DNA of 64,000 nucleotides from Microplitis mediator. Its lineage: Eukaryota > Arthropoda > Insecta > Hymenoptera > Braconidae. The notes under the pieces are model-generated. The model saw only the letters and a list, made by a program, of their open reading frames with translations. It made no database searches and was not told where the DNA came from. Location: positions 16,813,901 to 16,877,900 of the forward strand of contig NC_079979.1 of assembly GCF_029852145.1 (NCBI RefSeq), in the 5' to 3' direction. Positions 56,945 to 64,000 of this stretch are shown one piece after another. The position numbers were made by a program, and so were the translations under genes. How positions within the stretch are numbered: the first letter of the stretch is position 1; each line of letters begins with the position of its first letter.

Positions 56945-57136
56945 ATGATCCCGAAGTTAACAGTTGAAAATTTTCGGATTTTTTTTCACCAATTAAATTT
57001 GAAGAAAAAAAAAAATTAAAATATGCACATGTAGGGAATTTGAAAAACTATAAGTGTAATTTTTTCAAATATTTTTTTTTTTAAATTAATTGTTTTAAAC
57101 AAAATCCAAAAGTTATTAGACGGCTAATTTCAGTAT
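56945..57136 (-). mobile_element. Family 1 MITE, second of three
   Basis: ATGATCCCGAAGTTAACAG to ACGGCTAATTTCAGTAT, same orientation as the first copy. Confidence 0.65.
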
Positions 57137-57141
57137 AAAAA

Positions 57142-57337
57142 ATGATACTGAAGTTAGCCGACGTCTAATAAAATTTTTGAACTTTATTTGAAACGATAAA
57201 TAATAAGAAAAAAAATATTTGAAAAAATTACACTTATATTTTTTTAAATTTTCTACATGTGCATTTTTTTATTTTTTCTAATTAATTTGTTTAAAAAAAA
57301 TACGAAAATTATCAATTGTCTGTTAACTTCAGGATCT
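57142..57337 (+). mobile_element. Family 1 MITE, third of three
   Basis: ATGATACTGAAGTTAGCCG to GTTAACTTCAGGATCTT, opposite orientation to the first two. Confidence 0.65.
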
Positions 57338-57645
57338 TATAAAAAAATCTACTGGGTGTAGAATTCTGAAATATTTCGCTGATATGTCAGCCGCCCCAAC
57401 TTACCCCTTAATTCACCTCAAAGCAGACAAATTACATAAAATTTTTTAATTTCCGTTGCGCGAAAAACGTTCCGATCTTCAGGTACATCAAAGTGTTGGA
57501 TTTTTTTTCAATCAATTTTTTTAATATAAAAAATTGTAGAGAGAACAATATATACATTTATCATAATTTAAGTCAAGTAAGATAAATTTACTTACAAACT
57601 TAATGAGTAAATTAATAATAATAATGAAATATTAAATAAATAATA

Positions 57646-58383
57646 TTAAAAAATATTTGATGTCATCATGTCATCAATCATTTTGCACATGATTCTGTCA
57701 TTGGGACTGCAAGGGTCTGGATTTTGTTGCTCGGAATTCAAGTTGTCGCTGCACTCCATTGTCTCAGTGTTTATTGATAATTTGCAGTCCAACTCAGATG
57801 TGTCCGGTAGCATTTGCAACGCGTGCTGTAGAATTTCTTGCACTTTTTCCAGATGTTTTTGGAATCTCAGTGCTGTTTCTATTCGTTGTCTCTTCTGCAG
57901 TTCCATCATCACTCGCAATGTTTCTCTGGCTTGATGCGGACGAAATTCGTTTAGCAAATGATGGATGTGAATAAAAAGGAGACTCAAATCCTCTACCTGG
58001 AAAAATAAAATTAAATATTCTGGCAATAATAGAGGTTGGAAAAAATTTTTTACCTTTTCGGCTCTTCTAGGACTGTCGGGACATTGCACTAACAGATCAA
58101 TCAGGTCCAAAAAATTAACTAGGAGTGAATGATTTAATTTTTTCAATTCACGACGTCGATCAAAGTGCTGGGGGTAAAGTCTTTTTATACCCTGAGCCTC
58201 CAGAGGTCGGATAATGGTATCATCAGCAGTGAAACCATTTCCAAACATTGAATAGCTGTCATGAATCGGTGGTGGAGGTCTGGGTGCTCTTCCTCGCCGT
58301 ACATTTTCATCAGTATACAAATTAATATACTGGAGTGGTGGCAAAGGTAATGAACTCACTTGGATAGTGTCTGAATTAGCCAT
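57646..58383 (-). CDS. MED7: Mediator complex subunit 7
   Basis: Middle-module subunit of the Mediator complex, which bridges activators and RNA polymerase II. Two exons (minus), 58383-58054 and 57996-57646, give 226 residues, as in animals (about 230). The N-terminus has the PLPPLQYI..YTDENVRRG stretch (binding surface for other middle-module subunits). Then come GIKRLYPQHFDRRRELKKLN and LLVNFLDLIDLLVQCP, and the helical VEDLSLLFIHIHHLLNEFRP..ARETLRVMMELQKRQR. The 57-nt intron is a multiple of three and has no stop, so the unspliced reading frame also stays open with 19 extra residues (VKNFF...FFQ). The family pattern KVEDL/KIEDL requires splicing. The tail (MECSDNLNSEQQNPDPCSPN) is acidic and probably flexible. 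It is divergent from Btk29A. Confidence 0.95.
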   Translation of the reverse strand: MANSDTIQVSSLPLPPLQYINLYTDENVRRGRAPRPPPPIHDSYSMFGNGFTADDTIIRPLEAQGIKRLYPQHFDRRRELKKLNHSLLVNFLDLIDLLVQCPDSPRRAEKVKNFFQPLLLPEYLILFFQVEDLSLLFIHIHHLLNEFRPHQARETLRVMMELQKRQRIETALRFQKHLEKVQEILQHALQMLPDTSELDCKLSINTETMECSDNLNSEQQNPDPCSPNDRIMCKMIDDMMTSNIF

Positions 58384-59774
58384 TTTAATTTTTTTTAAAT
58401 CTTCAGTTAAAAATCAACAATTGCACTAATCGATAATATTTATTACACAGAATTATTCATTAATTATCTAGAATTTCATTAAAATAGGTTATATATTTTG
58501 CTTAACCTTTAAAAAAATAAGTAAAAATTATTTCTTTATATTTTAAATAACAATTTAAATATTTATTACTTCACTTTAGTATTTTATTTATTTTTAAATT
58601 TAAATAAATATTCAAAAATTAATAGTCCACATTAAAATGAGCTACAAAAATATATTTACTCGCCATTTTGGATTTTATAAACATTATAATTCTACAGGAC
58701 AGTGACTACTTGAGTTTTCCGTCCAACCATTTGTGGAAAATTAAATTTTTTAAAATCAATTCAAATATTTTTTTACGAGTGTGAATGTGGCAGGCATCAA
58801 ACAAATTTAAAATTAAAAATAGATTAAATAATTAATACAATAAAATTTTCAAATTAATGTTCATTTTTTAAAGTATTATTTTTTAAATTATTTATAATTT
58901 TAAATTTGTTTGATGTCTGTTACATTCCCGCTCCTTTTTCTAAAATTTAAATTTGAATATTTATAAATTTGGTATTTATTTTAATTGAATTAATTAACTG
59001 TCCTGACATAAATTTAAAAAAAGTATATTAGTAATTATTTTGACTAACGAGTTGTTATATATTTTGTTTTTAGTCCATTGAATATCCGCGGCATTTTATT
59101 TGACAGATTGGCGCGGCGCGCGCCTTTATTTCCACGTGATTTTTTTGTTATTACCTTCATGAACCGGTCATGTTTTTGACAATTATTATAATTTCACAGT
59201 TGTAAATAAACACTGAGTGTATGGTAAGTCAAAATATATATATTATTTAGTAATAATAAATATATAACCACATTTTTAATAACATCGTTATCGATATATT
59301 TGTAAGCGTGATATATCAAAACGTGTTTATCGTGTCTACGGAAATGATGATAATACTCAGGATAACCACAAACTATATGTCTTAACTATTATTCATCTTT
59401 TTCATTTCATTTATTTTCTATTGTTCTCGATATTAAAATAATATATTTAAATTACTTGTTACTATTCCAAAGTGCATCATATAAATTTACCATAAAAAAT
59501 TACGGTCTCTTTTCAAATAATTTATCTGTTAAGTCATTTTATAAAAATGCCGGATTCTATTTTATCGTTAAACCAAAAATTCATAGGTAATAAATACGCG
59601 ATATTTAATTATATTTTAAATAAATATATATTAAAATATAAATTTTTTTACTTATTTTCGGAAAAAAATTTTGTTGAGTTTGTAATTTTATTTTTTTTTT
59701 GAGTATTTATTTAACTGTGAATTTTTAAAGTTATTTTTGATGGATGTGTAATGCTTATGGAATGTATTTTTTAG
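58384..59774. promoter_or_regulatory. Divergent region MED7 / Btk29A
   Basis: 1.4 kb. It contains a family 2 MITE (58775-58934) and a GC-rich patch at 59086-59145 (GATTGGCGCGGCGCGCGCC) that is the best candidate for a start region. GTGTATG|GTAAGTC at 59218-59227 looks like a 5' splice donor of an untranslated first exon. The ATG in it would be out of frame with the PH-domain exon at 59775. No TATA box was seen. Confidence 0.45.
58775..58934 (+). mobile_element. Family 2 MITE, short copy
   Basis: ACGAGTGTGAATGTGGCAG to GATGTCTGTTACATTCCCGCTC, 160 bp. Confidence 0.6.
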
Positions 59775-62700
59775 GCCGCGTTTCCTTCAGGATGGTCGGG
59801 AAAGACGGGAAGGTGGAATCTAAGCGAGAAGTCGTGAAACAGGGATATATGGTTAAGAGATCACAAAATAAAAAAAGATTTACGCCAATTAATTACAAGC
59901 AAAGATGGTTCGTGCTGACGAGATATTATCTTGCTTATTATGACAGTGATGGTGAAGTAAGTTTTTTTATTTTATTATTTTATGTTAATTCATTTTTTCA
60001 TTCATTTTTTATACCGATAGCTTTTAAAAATCATAATTTATTAATATGGGGTAGAGGTAACGTTTTTCTCCAATTCGGACACTTGAAAAATTTAAATACT
60101 CGATCAGTAAACTAGTGTTCATTCAAGGAAATAGTGTCTGATCAGAGAACTATTACTTGATCAGGGAACTAGTAACTGATTAGAAAACTAGTACTCGATT
60201 TGAGAACTAGTAACCGATCAGTAAACTAGTTCCCTGATTAGGTACTGGGTCTTTTATCTCACCAGCATCGAAACAAAGTCCGCGAATGAATATTAGCAAC
60301 CGCGTAAACTGCGAATGCTCAGTCATTGGGCAGAACCATAAGTGTTTTGTCCCTCGGGAAGAAACAAATAAAGTTTCTGCCCATTGACTGAAGGTTTTCG
60401 CAATTTAAACTCTGATAATTGTCATTTGTTTAGCAGTAGTTTCAGGCCGCTAATTTTTACCATACCTGCACCGAAAGTTTAAATTCCTGCCCTGTTTAGA
60501 AGGAAGAAATTCTTTTCTTTTGTGAGAAAACATGATAAAAATTAGCGCATGCGTCATTCTTTCAAACAGGCAGAAATTTAAACTTTCAGGTGTAGGTCGT
60601 GAAGAATCGTATGCACACCGCGGAGGCAGGACGTCTCAATTTGCATGTTTGCCGCGGGTTAAAATGTCCGACTTTCCTCCCTTGGTGTGTAATGTACTAT
60701 AATTTTCGTTGCGCGAAAAACCTTTCGATCTTCAGGTACATAAAAATGTAACACAGGATGAAACTCGATTTCAGACCGCGGGTGCTGCCAGCCAACTTCA
60801 CCCTGGTCTGAAATGATTTTGTTCCATCCCTCGTAACACAATTTACTATTTATACTTGTTCATTAATTAAAATAAAGTATCAAATGTCCAAAAATGGAGC
60901 AGTGGCCATAAGTGCCGCTTCTGTGGCATCCTATATATTTATTAAATATATAGATATGAGATGAATAAAATTAATAATGATAATTGCAATAAACGGGAGG
61001 GTTGTACAAATTCTAGTATAAGCGATTGAGCAAAAACGATTGATGTAGAATCTCCAAGTCAACGTTGATTACTTACCAAAGTTAGCAGTTCGTTTCAGAA
61101 ACTCGTAGCATTTAATCTAATCGAGCCTGAAGACGATTTAATTGAATGAAACACGTCGAGCTGTAATACTAAATCCCTTGGAATTTTATCTCATCCGTTA
61201 ACGATCCAGTTCTTGTTTGTTAATTTTTTTTCGTCTTTCTATTTATACTTTTTTTATCTCAGTCTTATTGGACGAATAATTTAAAAGAAAGGGTATTAGC
61301 ACAGCTTATAACCAGGGGATTGTCTATCGTTTGAATGGTGACATAGTTTTTTCAATTAAACGAAGACAATATAGATTAACCTAGTAGTAGTACTGTGAAG
61401 ATGCTCAAGAGTAACTGTAAACTGTCGTCTATAAACTGAAAGAAACAAGTACGAGCAATGTCAGGGAACAATTCTCAATATAATCAAGAGATTTGTGGGG
61501 TTGGCGCAAGCGCAACCCTCCTACCCTATCATCGTTCACCACTGAACCACCTCCTAAACTGTAGATATCCTGACACATCTTTGGATCCGCGGCTCAGTTG
61601 GTAGCCGAAGCCGCCATCGAGTTTGTCATCCCTGTGACATTAACGGGTCTATTATTTAAAACCTCTATTTAAAACTTTGTAACGTTTTAAACAACATTAT
61701 AAATAAAAGTGTTTATGGCAATTACTCTAGGGCACAAGCTTACTCTTGTTTCTCCTCAACCGTCACCTGACATCGCTCTCTAACTATTTTTACAAAGGAT
61801 TAAATAAACCTGAGACACTTTGAGACAAACGTTTGAGTGATCGAGCATCGAACGTTGGATAAAAGAAAAAAATATTAAGTGTCGCAGACGCGCGGGCGCG
61901 TATTCTCAATCGATCTACAGGCGATCCTGGTTCCTCTATTCATAACAAATTTCGTCTGGGACACCGCTGGTCCACTGATACTCCATCCGACGTCTATGAG
62001 CATCGTGGTAATACTTAACTATTGTGTTAATTTACTTTATTATTTTAATTACCCACGACATTGTCAACAATCGAGTGGGAGAGCACGTTGTCTTCCACAA
62101 CTTTTCACCCTCACTATTCTTCTCATTGTCTTCATTCTTTGATTCACTCTCTGGCAAACGAGATTGTTGTCGTTGGAAAATTTTCCTTTAATTGTCTTGG
62201 AATGTAAATTTTTTTAAAAATTAATCCTCTATATTATTAAGGCACAAGATTATAAAAAAAATGTATATAAATTTAGATGAGTAGAAATTCTGATTAAAAA
62301 TACGTACAGAGTAAAAGAAAAAAAATAATTGAGTGGTGGTATCATTCCTCTGAAAGAGTATTTGTGCAAGAGAAAAGCTGAATTCAATCACACTTTTAGT
62401 GACATCAGAGACAACGTAAGCGAGAGACAGTAAAATATAAAGACAAGTCATGAATATATATTTTTTTCTTTTATTATTATTCACTCGGACAAATTTACTT
62501 TGACCGTAAACTACAAAAACTTTAGTCTCGCGACAAAGTGGAGTAAAAAAACCGATGCCCATCAAAAGATAAAAAGCTTGGAAATGTGTTAAATGGAATA
62601 AAAGAAAGGTATTAGAGTTTTAAATTAAAAAGATATACATTGTACTGCGACTGCAAGAGTGTAGATATCACATGAATCTGATAGTTTATATACAGTAAAC

Positions 62701-63435
62701 AGGACTATATATATATATATAAATGTATAGCTATATATTATTTGGTTCTCGAATCGGAGTAGTTGAAGGAAGGATGTGCAGTGGCCAGGATACGCGCCGT
62801 CGCGCCCGCCTCTGTATCCGTTATGACCAGAGAATCCGACCCGTTTTAACGCTATTTTGAAAAAAAAATAAAAAATATAAAATAACTAGTGGGCTTTTGA
62901 AATTCACGTCTACTGTCAGTTTTTATTTTAATGATGTCAGTCAGTTCGGGATCTATAGACTCGGGAATCATGGGTTCGATTCCCAGTTCCCAGGGAATTA
63001 AAGATAAAGAACCCATTGGATACACGAGTGATCAAAACTCGTTAGAGGAACCAAAAGTAACTTTACCTTTGAGTTGCACTCGGATAAATCTTACGGATTA
63101 CGAACATATTTAATCCCATGATATGTCATTAGCTAAATTATTTTATTATCATGAGAGCTATTAATATCTTGAGTAATTAATTTTTTAGCGACGAAAAGAA
63201 CGAGGTAGGATCGCCATCGAGAGTGTCCACGTGGTAGAAACTGCAACCCTTGGATCTGGAAGCAGCAGCAGCAACGTGGCTGCCGGCAGCGAATCTGGAT
63301 CCGGAGGCGGGGGTGGTATACCTCCGGGTCTTCCGTTTCAAGTTGGATACCGAGAAGCTGGCCAGGAGTACACTCTTTATCTATTGGCCGCCAGAGAACA
63401 AGATAGGGCTGAGTGGATTCGTGCTCTACGTGCAG
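59775..63435 (+). CDS. Btk29A: Tec-family tyrosine kinase (Btk29A), N-terminal PH-domain exons only
   Basis: Two coding exons are visible: 59775-59956 (coding from the ATG at 59792, phase 0 at its end) and 63189-63435 (phase 0 in, phase 1 out). The open frame reads MVGKDGKVESKREVVKQGYM, then VKRSQNKKRFTPINYKQRWF, VLTRYYLAYYDSDGE, and after the intron RRKERGRIAIESVHVVETAT, a Gly/Ser-rich linker, and GLPFQVGYREAGQEYTLYLL, AAREQDRAEWIRALRAG. KRSQ.KK..P.N.K.R.F.LT, the FPFQVVY-like strand and the W-I..L ending match the PH domain of Btk/Tec kinases, which binds phosphoinositides. Tec-family identity is strong. SH3, SH2 and kinase exons must lie to the right. The 3.2 kb intron may hold other first exons. 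The start could be earlier, since the frame is open upstream to the acceptor (GRVSFRM). Confidence 0.8.
60101..60242. repeat. Tandem repeat, ~20-bp unit, about seven copies
   Basis: Variants of GATCAG.GAACTAGTAACT follow one another (GATCAGTAAACTAGTG, GATCAGGGAACTAGTAACT, GATTAGAAAACTAGTACT and others). The copies are too diverged to be a recent microsatellite. Confidence 0.65.
60263..60857. repeat. Dispersed repeat shared with the Ptp69D intron 18294-18754
   Basis: CCGCGTAAACTGCGAATGC near 60300 and the block around 60745-60857 (AGGATGAAACTCGATTTCA, CTGCCAGCCAA, AACACAATTTACTA) occur in the same order at 18451-18745. GTTGCGCGAAAAACCTTTCG at 60708 also matches about 57467. It is clearly less AT-rich than its surroundings. 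Confidence 0.5.
62931..63053 (+). other. Candidate alternative first coding exon of Btk29A
   Basis: An ATG ATG start opens a frame with protein-like composition (MMSVSSGSIDSGIMGSIPSS, then QGIKDKEPIGYTSDQNSLEE PK). It reaches AAA|GTAACT, a usable splice donor in phase 0, the phase of the next Btk29A exon acceptor at 63189. A CpG-bearing patch and TATATATAAATG-like sequence lie 100-230 bp upstream. Tec kinases in flies are known to use alternative promoters. Against it: splicing to 63189 would remove the first half of the PH domain, unless it splices further right. Speculative. Confidence 0.25.
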
Positions 63436-64000
63436 GTAATTGTTATTTTAATTCCCCATCCCCGATTATTTATTTTTTTTATTAATTTAAGTTCAACACT
63501 AGAGTTCAGCGCATTCTCACTCTCACGGTTTTTAGTAATTTTTGAATAGAGCAGTTAGAAATTTATGAAAGTAGGTGAAGGTCGGAGATTGGGGTGGCAA
63601 AAATGTTAGATCGTGATGTGGAATATTGTATGAACAAAAAAAGAGCTAGAAATTGTGCCGGAAGATTTTTTTTAATACTTCTCTAGCTATACTATGAACA
63701 TTTTTTTTTCTCTTGTACTTTTTAGTTGTATTTCTACACATATATATTTCATACGTACTCCCATTTTCCTGTTGAGTTCAAATAATGGAATTTCGTTTGA
63801 CAGGGTGCAAGAGTTTGCTTGTTCAGTTCGTTGAATTTACAGATAGAAACACGTCACAGAAATTACACACCGAGAATGTCAACCTATCGTGATTTATATA
63901 CATATATATTTAATTAATTAAAAAAATTACCGCGTGTTTTTATTCATTGAATAATTAAAAAAAATATTTTTTTTTTTTCTGTGCGATAAAAATGAAATAC
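63436..64000. other. Start of the next Btk29A intron
   Basis: After CGTGCAG|GTAATT the sequence is AT-rich to the window end. I see no exon continuing the PH/Btk-motif region. Confidence 0.4.

Larger units (their letters stand above)
55564..57645. other. Convergent spacer Api5 / MED7
   Basis: 2.1 kb with the 3' regions of both genes and a row of three family 1 MITEs (56769-57337). GTTGCGCGAAAAACGTTCCG at about 57467, followed by CTTCAGGTACAT, recurs at about 60708 and is a fragment of a dispersed repeat. No gene was seen. Confidence 0.5.
59957..63188. other. Large Btk29A intron
   Basis: 3.2 kb. It holds a short tandem repeat (60101-60242), a dispersed repeat shared with a Ptp69D intron (60263-60857), a mixed-composition region at 61480-62010 containing GGGTTGGCGCAAGCGCAACC (a near-perfect hairpin), and a CpG-containing patch at 62745-62845 upstream of a short open frame. 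The last two may be alternative promoters. Confidence 0.45.

Noticed and set aside
59221..59223. ATG at a splice donor upstream of Btk29A as the start codon
   Set aside because: Joining it to the exon at 59775 gives a frame that stops soon after and misses the PH domain. The ATG at 59792 keeps the PH frame.
60659..60841. 60-codon minus-strand ORF with ordinary amino-acid composition
   Set aside because: It lies in a dispersed repeat; related copies at 57467 and 18645 do not keep the frame.
61565..61640. tRNA-like D-arm (GCGGCTCAGTTGGTAGCCG)
   Set aside because: It resembles an A-box/D-arm, but no T-arm (GGTTCGAATCC) follows at the right distance and no cloverleaf can be drawn.
62960..62990. 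B-box-like GGTTCGATTCCC
   Set aside because: The T-arm resemblance is real but there is no matching A-box or acceptor stem upstream. It sits inside an open frame of the candidate Btk29A exon.
63804..63893. Possible third Btk29A coding exon after TTTGACAG
   Set aside because: In phase it reads about 28 residues to a stop and shows no Btk-motif (YHP..W, CC) pattern. It lacks a convincing donor.
1..64000. CRISPR arrays, bacterial operons, rRNA genes
   Set aside because: None seen. Repeats are dispersed inverted-repeat elements, genes have introns, and no ribosome-binding-site or terminator pattern is present.

Overview
The window is nuclear DNA of an AT-rich insect. Eleven genes can be read: nine encode conserved animal proteins (all but the last-numbered exon structures closed by GT...AG junctions that keep frame), one encodes a small conserved-looking zinc-ribbon protein and one an unrecognised membrane protein. 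Short introns, poly-A/T-rich spacers, an arrow/LRP5-6 gene, a Ptp69D-type receptor phosphatase and a Btk29A-type kinase point to an insect. The very AT-rich, MITE-packed spacers make a parasitoid wasp (Hymenoptera, perhaps Braconidae) my best guess, but that is inference and not shown by any single sequence. All exon coordinates below were placed by hand from splice consensus and reading frame, without transcript evidence.

Layout from left to right: cytosolic leucyl-tRNA synthetase (minus, cut by the left edge, start at 3271); a secreted or type I membrane protein of unknown role (plus, 6143-7426); a gene-free 5 kb with several inverted-repeat elements; the receptor tyrosine phosphatase Ptp69D (minus, 12552-19428); a RhoGAP protein (plus, 21419-26895); a 6 kb spacer with deeply nested transposable elements; arrow/LRP6 Wnt co-receptor (plus, 33111-42598, with a 4.5 kb first intron); tubulin polyglutamylase TTLL1 (minus, 45269-47242); a 71-residue zinc-ribbon protein (plus, 47898-49059); mitochondrial ribosomal protein L23 (minus, 49305-50776); apoptosis inhibitor 5 (plus, 51353-55563); Mediator subunit MED7 (minus, 57646-58383); and the first PH-domain exons of a Tec-family kinase, Btk29A (plus, from about 59775, running off the right edge).

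No operon logic applies. Genes are mostly arranged in divergent pairs sharing short promoters (TTLL1/zinc-ribbon, mRpL23/Api5, MED7/Btk29A, Ptp69D/RhoGAP, LeuRS/membrane protein) and in convergent pairs. Several act in cell-surface signalling (Ptp69D, arrow, Btk29A, RhoGAP); the others are housekeeping.

The most distinctive content outside genes is a dense population of non-autonomous DNA transposons. Family 1 (about 200 bp, terminal repeats starting ATGATACTGAAGTTAGC) has more than twenty copies. Family 2 (about 200 bp, GAGTGTGAATGTAGCAGAC termini) has about ten. Both show 8-9 bp target duplications that can be read directly. Family 3 (CCCAAGTAGCAC termini, flanked by TA) and family 4 (GGGCATTCTCAGACAGTGC termini) are rarer. 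At least seven nests of one element inside another are visible, which gives a relative dating of the families. I saw no tRNA, rRNA, CRISPR array or convincing intact transposase gene.
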